From positions 5,952,001-6,016,000 of the forward strand of contig OZ059899.1 in the NCBI GenBank assembly GCA_964057225.1: DNA of 64,000 nucleotides, given 5' to 3'. The notes below the pieces were generated by a model. The model saw nothing but the letters and a program-made list of their open reading frames with translations. It did no database searches and was not told where the DNA came from. Positions within the stretch are counted from its first letter, which is position 1. Every line of letters begins with the position of its first letter. Position numbers and translations under genes: made by a program. This stretch comes from Auanema rhodensis. Taxonomy: Eukaryota; Nematoda; Chromadorea; Rhabditida; Rhabditidae. Positions 37,355-55,200 of the stretch are shown piece after piece.

Positions 37355-40300
37355 CTATGAGTTTTGATTTTCATCTTTTGCTGAGCCATCTTTGCTAGGA
37401 AAAACGTCACGTACAAATGCTGGCAGAGGAAAACGTCGTGGGTGATTTTGCTTAAAAATAAAAATAAATTTCTTTTTCTGTTTCTTTCTTTTGTTTTCTG
37501 TTTCTTTTTCAATTATTTGTACATACCTTTTTGCATACAAGATATAAAACTGTTCCTGTAAGAGTTAGTAAGCATAGTAAAGCTACGATGGTGAAGATGA
37601 TGACACATACACGGAATGAGAGAAACATATCTCCTGCTGACTGAAAAGGTATTAAATAAAATATACGTTAGAGCTTAGAACTTTAATAGTTCAGGTATTC
37701 AAACATGTCACATATAGCTTTGATTTATAGCTTAACAGAAGATCAAATCCAAAACCTTTGGAAATGTTTGCGGTATGCACTATTAAACAAACATTTTATG
37801 TGTATGAATCTCAACATTTTAATGTTAATTATTGTAAAATATTTAAAATATCGTAAAAATTAAAAGAAGTTAGGAATTGAACCAATTTAAAAATTTAATA
37901 ATTTTTCAATCATAAGAATTTTTTTCCCCTCAGAAACCGAACCTTACTCTCATTGCAGTGAACAAATAAAAAAAACGTTTAGTCATTGAGTTTGCATTAA
38001 GTGCGGAAAGTTTTTTCTAAAATAAAAGAAGACGAACCACATCAAAGATATCAACCATCTTAAAAACGTGTGAAAGAAATCAGTGGAAGCTCAATGATAT
38101 TGGTAGAATAGCGGAACTGACATAGAAACCGCTTGTAGGAGGATCTTTCTTTCCTGTTTTCATGATTTTTCATCTCTCTAACTCAATCATTTCTATTTAT
38201 TCAACTGTCTTGCATACAAAAAAAAATAGTTTTCATGCTTATAAAAGCATACCTAAAATCTCTATTTGGGATAACTAGTATTCATGAGATATGGTATTGT
38301 AAGGACATGTTCTATGTTGTTCTAAACTACTTATAAATCCATTATATTTCAAATGGTATATTTGAAAATATGACCGAAATATGAAATAATTGTATAGCTG
38401 TAATCGTTCTAACGACTCCGAGATTCGAGATTGTGAGCTTTTTGGATGGGTAACTGGAAGTTCTATGCAAATATTTTCTAGACCTTCTTTAGGGCTTTTA
38501 GAATTTTTGAACAAAAATACCATTTAAAGCAAATAGAAATGACTTACTCTAGCAGCATACTGTATATCTTCCATACCACATGCTTTGAAGCAGGTGTTTC
38601 CAAAAAGTCCTGACATCATGGAAGGACCTGAGGACGAAGATGAAGCTGTTCCGGTACTTGAGTCACCGTCAAGTAAAGGTTGATCTGAAAGAGCATTGAA
38701 ATTAATCTGTTAACTTTGGGAACTGAAATCGATTAAAGTACAAATAAAAGTTTTTTTCAATACAGCGAGAAAAATGAAAAGAAGCTGAGAATCTTATACT
38801 ATAAGAATATGAGTAAGAAAACGTTGTCCACCTAAGGGCTATTGTTGCCAAGATACGAAGTTAGAACGGAAGTACAACAAAGCTACATAAGGTCCAGAAG
38901 GATATGCATGGCTAAATGGTCAAGTGAAAGCATTTATAATAGAAAGCAGTAAAGGAAATAGTTTAGAACTAAAGAACATGTAGATATTCTTGGATATTAA
39001 GATGAATGAGAATTGGATGACCAACGTGCAAGTGTGCGTATTGGGGAAGATGAGCGTATCCTCGCCAGTCAATTATAAATATATGAATGAAAACTAGATC
39101 ACATTGGGACGTTGTATCGTTCGCTAGTAATGTTCAAAAACTCCGTAGATAAGTGGGCGGATAAAACTGCTTCATAATGTAGTCATAAAAAGGTTTGGGC
39201 CATGAAAAGGGTATAAAGTGTGTAAGCGCCTTCATTTACAAATTTTAAAACTCAAAAAACTAAAAACAGTGTTTCAACTAAGAAAATCATAGAGCTGATA
39301 TATATAATGATATTAGAAAGATATCGAATAATATGGTTTAATTTTAAAGTTGAGCTAGTGATTTTATATATATATATATATATAAGTGTAAATAAATTGA
39401 TGTGCAACTTATTTGAGTGTTAGGAAAAGAAAACAAACAATGAATCCCTCGAATTGAAAAGACGAATAACATAAGAGATGATGAATGACTAAGACGAAAA
39501 ACGAGAGAAAATGAATGAGGAGTGCAAGAGAAGATTAAGATTTAACAGAAAAGGATAGAAAAAACTGTATGTTTGAATAAAATTCACACACACACAAAAA
39601 TATTTCGATAATTGACGATCAAGGATTTTATATTTTACGCAACTTTCACCCCAAATTAACTTTTGTTCAAAACAGTTGACATCGCAGTTTTTATTTTATA
39701 TTTTCAAAATAGAAGAGACCTCATTGTACTGAATAATCAGTTTCCGGGTAGGATTTGACAAATAAACATCAGCTAGTTTAGACAGAGGCGGCCATGCATG
39801 AAAACTTCAAGCAGGTCAAAGAATGTCAAAACAGGAGACTATATGCTGAGGAATCTCTCCCCCATCCCTTTACTTTAACCGTATGATATGTAGACAATTA
39901 AACGTTAGCCCCTCTAGGATTGATTGTGAGGATTGACATGAAAAGGAAATTTTTCAAGAAAGCCATCACTTCGGGTGTCAATGAAACTGACAATTCAATA
40001 AACAAGAAGTGAAATGAACATAAGTTGATAGAAAAAGCAACAGAAAATCAGAGGAAAAAGATATGTCTGAGCACACTTAGGTCAGAGTGATGTTGTAGCA
40101 GTGTCCGTATATAGACAGACGTGAAAATGGAAGCAGGAACTTTAGTTCGCGATGAAGGAAAAGTAAACTGTCCAAAGGAGGAAAGTGAGAAGGTTGTGAG
40201 AACAGAGATGAAATATCCTTCAGATGATATCAAGGTATTGTTACTTTGATTTGTTTACACTGGCAATGACCGCAACAGAGTCTAACATAAAGAACAGCAG

Positions 40301-40444
40301 CAGAAATGTTATTCGCAGAATTCATCTTCCGATGTGCTTACCTTGACCAAGTCCAGCTCCCATGATATTTGAAATCCCACTAATTGTTCGAGAGACATCA
40401 CTGAAGAGCTGAGGCAAATCGACCTCACGTTGATGGTTCGACAT
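37355..40444 (-). CDS. Unrecognised 149-residue single-pass membrane protein with very long introns
   Basis: Four exons (40342-40444, 38548-38684, 37527-37640, 37355-37450) join in phase to 150 codons including the stop. The protein starts MSNHQREVDLPQLFSDVSRT and continues with a Ser/Gly-rich stretch and a Cys-containing motif (LFGNTCFKACGMEDIQYAAR). One transmembrane helix follows (VCVIIFTIVALLCLLTLTGT), then LYLVCKK and a basic-then-acidic tail of about 32 residues ending DENQNS. There is no signal peptide. Introns 1 and 2 are 1657 and 907 nt, against about 45 nt in most genes here, which is typical of nematode genes with intronic regulatory elements. No family is recognised. The exon phases (1,0,0) and the hydrophobic exon make a real gene likely. 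Confidence 0.68.
39365..39384. repeat. TA dinucleotide microsatellite
   Basis: (TA)10 inside the first long intron of the small membrane-protein gene. Confidence 0.85.
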
Positions 40445-43400
40445 GCTTGACTGCAGATGGAAGACGGGTCACGAAGATTGGATACACACAAAGAAGTATG
40501 AATATAGAGACGGATACACGGAAAATTAGTCGGCTTTCAATGAAATCTAGCAGAAAATCTGTAAATGGCTTATATAAGCGAGTGCATTGAATCTTGCATA
40601 AACGAAACTATATGAGGACAAAACTGTGAAAATTAAAATAGATATGAAACACAAATTCTTTAGGTTGAATTGTATCTTTCTGAATGACCCAGTGTTAGAT
40701 TTAGCACGAAAACTCTTAAGGAAAGACTATTGAGGTTAGAGGTAATTATACTTTTCTTGGAGGTCAAAAAGCAAAGAAGTGAAGATAGCTAATATAATAC
40801 GATGCTCTATAATGACGATTCGTTGCCAGAATAACGTCCAAATAAGCAAATCTAGTGTTTTAGGCAATTATTTTTTTTAAAAAGCTCAAGACTTTTAAAG
40901 GTATACACGGCTGGTGCATAACTCTTCTGGGTCTATAAATGTGTGAAAAAGTAAAAATTAGTCGATTTGTCGGTGTGCAAGACTGGTGATTCGCAGAAGT
41001 GCTAGGACCCTGATGAATCGCCGACCGTTGGATGCTGGACCGGTCACATCAAAGAAACACCGGACAGCCCTACTTCATTGGAAAGTCAACAGAACTAAGC
41101 TTGGCAGTGGAATGGCTTTTAGAATAATCAAAATATTGAAGAATGAGAACAAAACAATGGCTATGACGATTTCGGTAGAACATTGAACATTGACAGATGT
41201 ATAGTAAGTAAGCTTTAGATAACTGGGAAAAGACAGAACGATCACAACGATAAGAAGCTAAGTGGCTTTTGACAGCATTTCAAAAAAGCTCTACACTACT
41301 GACAGCCTTTGCTCGCATTCGCTCAAAGTAGGGAGAAAAACTTAGAGAAGTGAATATAAGAGGACAAGGGCAATGAGTGGAAAAACGTTCTTCCGGCTGG
41401 TCAATCTAGGAAACAATTATGCGTCAAAGGTGGACTTCAAACGAGATATGTGCTATAGATCTTTTGAAATTTTGAGCAGCTCAAGTTTTTAACATGTTAG
41501 CTAAAACAAAAAGCTGAAGCATGAACAATGCAACAGATTCATTCAGGTATAAAAGCAAACATACAAACATGCTTGTTCACATTGCATTTAATTAATAAAA
41601 TGAGTTATTCTTATGTATGCACAAGAAGGAACAAATATATCTACAAAGTAATTTGGTAATGTAACACTACTCAACAAAAGAACCTGAATTAAATCATCAG
41701 GTGACCTTTTTATGATATTGTCATGGTTGTAAACTAAAACATTCATGAAAAATAAACTTCAAATTCAATTGTATAAAACATCAGTGAATATGAACGTTGG
41801 TTTATTTCTGAAGAAAGAACATTTTTTAAAATAAAAATACAAAAGGAATACGTGTGAAAAATGAAATTTAAAACGCCACCGAAAACAATTTCCAAGCGTT
41901 TGAAATACCTGTAAGCTTCAAATTTTCATTCAGAAAAAGAGGATGGCGAAAGTGTTTGAGTATACAAAACAATCTTCGCTACTGATGGTCAATTGGTAAG
42001 AAAAAAATCGTGGAAATAGACTAAAGCTTTTGTAAAAAGTATTAGGGGTGGGACCTGTAGTGACCGTTGAGCAATGCTATTCGTTTTTCGCCTGCTTTCT
42101 CGAACAGCTAAGCTGCTAAAACGCACACGGTTTCACCAAGCATCCGATTGAGTTGAAAGTCAATGGGTCGCTTCGGGAACAAAAGATGTCCGAAATGAGA
42201 ACAGAGAATAGATAAAAGAAAAATATGAGATACTAAGAAGGTCGATGGTGGGTGAAAAAAAGCAAGATGAGAAGAACTAAAAGAAGAAGCTCCAGAGGTA
42301 TTAAAATGAGCTGATCACTTATTTGTTTTTTTTTAACGCAAAATGATAAAAACGGACAAAGAGAGGCTAATAGATTATATTTAGTGCAGCAGTGTCTGAT
42401 ATTAGAAGAGTGTGAACAAACTAATCATATTAATTTGGGTTGTAAAAGAAGATAATTCAGAGAATCGTGAAAACGATTTTCATTCTATGAAGGTTGAAGA
42501 CATTTGAAAATCATTGTAACATGTGCACAAAACCCGTTGAATAGAGCTTCAAGGGTGAGGGAAGAAGCGCTCTGGTCAATCCCAAACATCGACTGAGATG
42601 CTCTTCAAAATTGAAACGATTTCAAGTGTATTTCCTGTATTTGAGAAAGCACATGAATAGTCCAGAACTGGTAAGACAATCGAAAAAACCGGAACGTTAT
42701 TATGCTCGGGAAAGCAAGAGGATGTAGGCAATTGATATAGGGCGAAGAAGAAACAAATTGATGTATCACAACTATTCCGGAAAGGAAAAATAAAAAAATC
42801 CTATTCTAAACTTCATATGCTTCAAACATTTGAAGTAGACGATGTTTTTAAAATAATGTCTTAGAAACAAACATATTTAAAATTTTATTTAAATATTTTA
42901 TACTATGAAAGTAATTTTGTTTAGCAAATGCTTCAAGTAATGAGTAATAACTATAAATGATTGAAGAAGGAATTAATCGTTTCCTTCCTCTGTCATAGTT
43001 AGCTTTCATCTCTGTAAGTAAAGCTATATGAATGACAGATGAAACTTAAGGATGGAGAAGGCGAAGAGAAGCAAAAGAAACAAAGTGGAGGAGAAACGGG
43101 TCAATTGAGACGATACATAAGGACGTGACGAAGGAAAAACTTTCTGATTAAAAGAAATAACCAAGATAGCTTCTTCAAACTGAGGAGAAATGCTGGGAAT
43201 ATACGGCAATAGCTGTCAGCAGACAATTCACTTGAAGATCTATTTGTATCTATAAGATTTTGAAAGTTCCTAAATTTTTCAGACATGTCAAATACCAAAT
43301 TGTGAAAAACGATAAGATATCTTCGAAATACGGCACAAATAATGAAATTTGGTAAACAAATAGCTGATAAAAATAAAAAATAGCTAAGCATAAAAGAAAC

Positions 43401-44333
43401 CTGAGAATTGGTCGGCTAGGATAGTCAATTGGAAAGGTTGATTTCTCATTTTTTTTTTAGATCCAAATCTTGTTCTAAAACCTGCTCATAACGATATAAT
43501 CAATTTGCAATGAGAATTAGAGAAATCAGTTGACCACAAATCTCCCTAATGGATACTGCAAAGCAGAATACATCCTGCTGACACCGAACAAGTACATAAA
43601 CAATATCATATAGTCAAGCACATCTTTATACCAAAAAAGGTACATGTAGAGATCAAAGAAGCATAAACAGCATATATTTTAAAGTTTATGTTAAACGAGG
43701 CTCTTTAGGACGTTCATGCGGAAACAAGAAGCATTAGAATATTGCTTAGACGACAGATACAACAAGAAATTAACAAGGATAACAAACAAATAATTGCAAA
43801 TAAATTAATAAAAACCTGTAAACTAATAGCATAATGCTTTGTAAAGGCTTCACCCACTGTTGAAACCTGGGAGCACAAGTTTTTAGCAAGAATCCGTATT
43901 AAAACTAGCTAATTACAGAAGAAGCATGATAGAAACCGGAATTATAGAACCAAAGTAGAATGATATCACTGACAAAAAAGAAGAAAATTTCAATAGATAC
44001 TGGGAAATCTCAATGTGGATATTGACTAAACAATGAAAAGTTAGAGTGGGGAGACACTCGTATGGTCAGAATAAGGCACACATATGGAGGAAAAGAGATA
44101 CACAATAATGTTTGCTATGTGCTTCCTTCTATTAGTAGCACATAACAACGCACGAATAGATAGAGAGTAATATTTATATAGAAGGAAGGAGTAAAAGAAC
44201 AAGAGTATAGAGTAGGTCCATGTCCTCATAAATACTTATACTAGTCTTGACAATTTCATAACGATCTCTTTGTAAATGGATATGATTTTGAATTACTGGC
44301 ATCCTCAGGCTATCCATTGTATACCCTATTAAG
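40445..44333. other. 3.9 kb gene-poor region
   Basis: It lies upstream of the small membrane-protein gene and downstream of the splicing-factor stop. Purine-rich on the plus strand with scattered short frames. Two patches are GC-richer, about 40985-41110 and 42050-42180, with no identifiable RNA or protein. I see no exon series. It is likely upstream regulatory DNA of the membrane-protein gene. Confidence 0.35.
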
Positions 44334-50089
<5,756 letters not shown>

Positions 50090-50893
50090 TTCGAACTGTA
50101 ATGTATAATTTATTAAAAAAAACTTAAAATAAAAGATTGTTAAATATTTCAGGACGAGTAACCAGAAATTACAAAATAAAAAATATTTTTTGTTCATATT
50201 TATTGAATAATGGTTTACATGATCATACATTGATACATTTGAAAAAAAGTATTTCAAGACAAAAATCAGAGAAGAACACTGGTTTCAGAAAAATCAAATA
50301 AACTTTTCAGTTCATTCATGGAACTTTTAAAGCACAGTATCTGAAATATAGCATTGATATGAAAAATCACTAATTATTATTACATTTACTAGAATAGGTT
50401 CAGAGCAAACTTTTTTTCTTTCAAATTACCCTTAGCTTCACATTTCATTTTTGTAACTCGACCAACCATATATTTAAAAAAAATGTTATTGATTTAATGC
50501 AGCTAAGAAATCAAACGCTTTTGGAACTTCTCATTAAGGTTATTATATTTTTTTTAAATATTGGCAATAAATGATTGCGCGTGTAGGTTTCACTCGTAAG
50601 ATTCATGATACATCAAACTAAAAGATGGATAAAAACGAACGACAAAGCTACATCACAATCATTCCGTTTGCTATAAAATTAATGTTAAATTTGACCTCCC
50701 TTCCAAAAAACATTCCATTTGGGCATAGTTTTTTATGTTTCATCCTGTCACAAGCTTTTCAGTACCAAAGGCAAACTGTGACCTGTGAAAACAAAAACGG
50801 ACATTGAATACAACAGGAAAACGGGTTTCAGTATAAAAACATTAATCGTATATAAGGAATCCGTCAAGAACAGAACAATATCATTTCAGTAAC
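50090..50893. other. Divergent intergenic region between the splicing factor and the second collagen
   Basis: 804 bp between two start codons pointing apart, so it should hold both promoters. A TATA element for the collagen is visible at 50832-50838. No coding signal. Confidence 0.45.
50832..50838 (+). promoter_or_regulatory. TATA box of the second collagen gene
   Basis: TATAAAA 56 bp before the ATG at 50894. A second TATA-like run (gtatataagg) follows about 17 nt later. Confidence 0.55.
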
Positions 50894-51913
50894 ATGGACT
50901 ACGATTCTAAAATCACGGTAACAGTTACAAATACACTTTTTAGCTCCAACATTATTTTCCAGGCTTATCGCTTCGTCGGCTATGCTGCTGTTTCTTTCTC
51001 TGTAATCTCTGTTCTCTCCATCTGCATTACCTTGCCAATGGTACAAAATTATGTTGACGACTACAGAAGCCATGTCAACGCTGAACTTCGCCAATGTCAG
51101 ATGTCTACAGAAAACATCTTGAACTCAGCTTTAAACGTGAGAATATCCTCTTAACTGTAGAATATACAGAATTGCTTTTAGGTAGCACCACATAACCGTA
51201 CTGCTCGTCACGCTACCATGGCACAAAAGGTTAACTACAACACATATTCTGCTTCTTACGGATCACCAGCTGCTGTTATGGAGTATGAAGAACAACAGTG
51301 TAATGGATGCTGCTTGCCAGGAGCTCCAGGACCACAAGGACGTCCAGGAACTCCAGGAACCCCAGGACGCCCAGGAGCTGCTGGACTTCCAGGAAACCCA
51401 GGAAAACCACCACAACAACCATGTGAGCCACTAACTCCACCACCATGCAAGCCATGCCCACAAGGACCAGCTGGAGCTCCAGGAGCCCCAGGACCACGCG
51501 GAAATCCAGGAGTTCCAGGAACCCCAGGACAAAAGGGACCAGACGGAGAGAGAGGACAACCAGGACCAAGAGGAACTGATGGACACCCAGGAGCCCCAGG
51601 AGCCCCAGGAGCTAAGGGACATCCAGGAGCCCCAGCTCCACACGGAACACCAAAGCCAGGAGCTCCAGGAGCCCCAGGACCAAAGGGACAACCAGGACCA
51701 CGTGGGCCAGCTGGACACCCAGGAAAGGACGGTTCCCCAGGAGCCCCAGGAGAGAAGGGACCAAGCGGTCAACCAGGAGCCCCAGGAAATGACGGAATTC
51801 CAGGAGAGCCAGGAATGCCAGGAAAAGACGGAGTCGAAGGAGAGAAGGGAATCTGCCCCAAGTACTGTGCCCTCGACGGAGGAATCTTCTTCGATGACGG
51901 AAGCCGCCGTTAA
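50894..51913 (+). CDS. Cuticle collagen, close paralogue of the nested one
   Basis: Exons 50894-50917, 50963-51136 and 51182-51913. Same architecture as the nested collagen: MDYDSKIT, hydrophobic N-terminal domain, RTAR processing site, CNGCC knot, Gly-X-Y domain with the [12 protein letters not shown] break, and the C-terminal [15 protein letters not shown]. The spacer between processing site and triple helix differs ([20 protein letters not shown] in place of the Gly-Tyr repeat), as do both introns, the end of exon 2 and the flanks. The triple-helix DNA is nearly identical. Probably a tandem duplicate kept alike by gene conversion. The stop at 51913 is followed by an aataataaaa signal near 51940. 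Confidence 0.95.
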
Positions 51914-52237
51914 AGAATTCGTTATGTTTATGTTTGAAATAATAAAAATGAGTAACAATCGCTTACTGCTATTGAATAATTATAAGTTAGTGAAAGATCT
52001 TGCATTCTATAACACAACATTAGAAAAGGTGTGCAAAAACATGAACGATAAATTAGGAATTAAACCCAAGTGTAAAAGTATAATAACTAATAAAATTCTT
52101 CTATCACATGCTAAAACCAACAAGACCGAAAAATATAATACAAATCTATAATGTATCACAGTGGGGTAATAATTAATTAACTTCATAATAAATTAACATT
52201 CTTATATACAAATGATATGTTAGATTAACTAAGTAAT
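51914..52237. other. Convergent 3' flanks of the second collagen and PIKfyve
   Basis: 324 bp of AT-rich DNA holding both 3' ends. A frame continuing past the collagen in another phase is an artefact of its Gly-X-Y codons. Confidence 0.4.
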
Positions 52238-55200
52238 TTAGTATGAAACCGCGGATCCAAGACCAGTCCATTGATCAGGCACAACAGGAAAATATGTATC
52301 TATTGCTTCAGAAAATCTTAAACAAAGCGTATTATTTGATATTATTGATACTAGATAGTCTAGATACCTTGTACAATATAATTCAGGACTAAGAATAGTA
52401 GGAAGGTGAGCACCAGGAATCGCGACAATTTTCACCCATGATTCCAGTTTCTAAAAATTACATTTTATAAAAGCATCGTATGAAATACACTAACCTTATC
52501 CAAGGTATAAGTACGCATGTAATCTACGATACCTAAAATCAACTGCCCGTTTGTTTCATCAACACCTACTAGTAAGGAATAGTCCATAACATGCTGAAAC
52601 AAAACAGTTGGATGTCATATTGTGATAAAGTGATACCTGAGCAGATAAAAAGTGACTGTCATTCGAAATTGCTTGATTTAAAGCAGCTTTTGAATGTGGA
52701 TAAACATACAACTGATTATTCCACAAATCACTCATTAAGTTCTCATCCAACAAAACATCGTTAGGATTATTACCTCCTGTGTTAGCTAATCTGAAATTAA
52801 ACGAAAATACAGTTGCATTACATCGTTTGAAATATGTATTCTCCCTCAGTTCAAAATTCAGAAACAATAATGCAAGATTATATGGTGAATTCTCACCTAT
52901 TACGTAGTGAACCTTTCAAATCCCAAACACGATCAACGTTATGCTTATAAAAAAGGTATTCCATTACCAGAATATCAACTTTTAGTTGAGTGGTCTTACT
53001 CTTAACACCAACTCGGAAAACTCCATGAACCTTAAATCACGAATATTGTTTGAAGATTACAAATATTAGATAATTTTCACCTTACAAAGAGTAGTTAACT
53101 TTTGCTCTGTTACAGCAGTTTTTATATATTCAAAATAATTTGGAGCAAACTTGACAAATGATTGTATTTCAAATCTGCTCATTTGCTTCACAATAAATCT
53201 ATCATCTTGAGTTCGATAAAAAAATGAACCAGATTTTCCACCCTTTAATAAAATTAAAATATTCATATGCACGACACTATTTGAAACCTGGGGAGTCCAA
53301 AATGTTGTTTGGCTAAGAGATCGAATAAAAGCATCTTCTCCTTCTGCTACCAAAAGCTTCCTTAGCAAACGGAATCTTTCCGCAAAATAAGCCTGAATAT
53401 AAAACTCCATATTGGATTCATTAAAAATTGTAACCTTAACGTAATAAGCAGTTGACTGATCTTCGAATTCGATCTCGAGATGTTCAGCAGCTAATGATGC
53501 TTCATTTTGTGGCAAAGAAGAAGAATTCAAGTTTAATGGAATATCTTCAGCTCCTGCTGCAGACCTCGCACGAAGTCTACCATCTTCATAATTTGACGAG
53601 GAAAGCGCATACGCTATTATACTTCCAATATCCGGCTTGTAAACACCGCGATTATCCTTCAAACATTTGATATGAGTACCAAAACAAAAACCAAACTACC
53701 TGAATATCGCGAACAACAACACCAACATTCGGTTGCAACTTCAATCCAAGATGTAAATATGAGGGAAGTGGGTTATCAATCTTTTCAAGCAAAATTTCAT
53801 TGATCTAGAAATTTTTTTTCAAAGGATAAAGATATCCAATCTCTTACCTCACTACCAGGTATATCTTCCTTTTTAAGAGCACGCATGGAAGCAGCAAAAA
53901 CGTTGCATTGATCATTCCATGTTGTAATCAAATTATAGATGCCTTCGCGGATATACATCATAGTTTCATTAGCTTTAACAGCGTATAAATCGTTAGATGG
54001 TACAATCTGACGCTCCAATTGATATAATGTTTCAGCATATACCTTGTGCTTTCTGAATAAAAATGAATTACCACTGAATTGAAAAAAAAATATACCCGAT
54101 GACTTGAAGAGTATTTTCTACAATCTGTCGTAGAACAGTATGATATGTAACACCATACTGTGCGAAATTATCATGCTGTACAAACACATTTAACCTATCC
54201 TCAGCTAGTTTAACCATATCTTCAGCTAATGCAGCCATTCTTAAATATAAAACTATGAAGATATAAAATGTGAATAAACCTTGTAACACCATCGATTAAC
54301 GCTTGTCGACTAAATTGCTGAGGAATAATTCTACATATAACAGGTGAGAATTGAACATCGAAGGGACGAATCTGGATAATTTCTTTATATTTTTAAAATT
54401 ACTTTTTTAACTTACAGGTGTCACTTTGAAGGTCGTTACGAAGTTCTGTTGTGAAAAGAAATGAGTATGTTGATGGAAAAAGCAATGGTCACATTGATTT
54501 TGTGATGGTGAGGAAATAGAACCCTATTAATGGAAAATAGATGTGAAAAACAAAACTTATAAATATACCTTGCTAAATGAAGAATTTGCCAAATAATCAA
54601 GATATTTTCCAAATGATAAGTGCCAGACAGGAGAAGTCATAGACTGAACTGGGGAGGAAGCCTTACAGCTTAAAATAAAACAATGATTGTCTAAATGAAA
54701 TAAAACGAACATTGCGCAATAATTCCAACAAAGAATTTGTCCATTGGTATTAGATATCGAAGGATCCTCGTTAGTACCGTTTTGGACTACGAACTGCGTT
54801 GAAACCTCCACGCAAATTCGTCCATACACTAACTTTCGAGAATGATCGAGCATAGGAACTTCACAATTATTAGAAGGACATTCGTAAGACTTATTGAAAC
54901 AATACCTAAATATTGGATTTTAAAAATCTTTTAACCTATTTTTCTAACTTTGTTAAAAACTCTCCTAATGTCATATCATGACTGCCGTAAAATTCTATGC
55001 TTAGCACCCAAGGTCGAACGCAGAATGAAGGAGCATTAGGAGATTTAGGAGAAAAGGAGCCAAATAAAACAGCTACTCTTTGATGTACGATTGGGCACAA
55101 CACATTGTTGAAACGTAGTCGATCCATACTCTATATATTATTATGTTGTAAGGTATGAATTATAAAAAATACCGCTCGTCTGCCAGGACATGCAACTTGC

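Noticed and set aside
51579..52151. 190-codon plus-strand ORF rich in Gln/Glu/Pro running past the second collagen
   Set aside because: Out-of-frame reading of the collagen triple helix followed by AT-rich 3' sequence.
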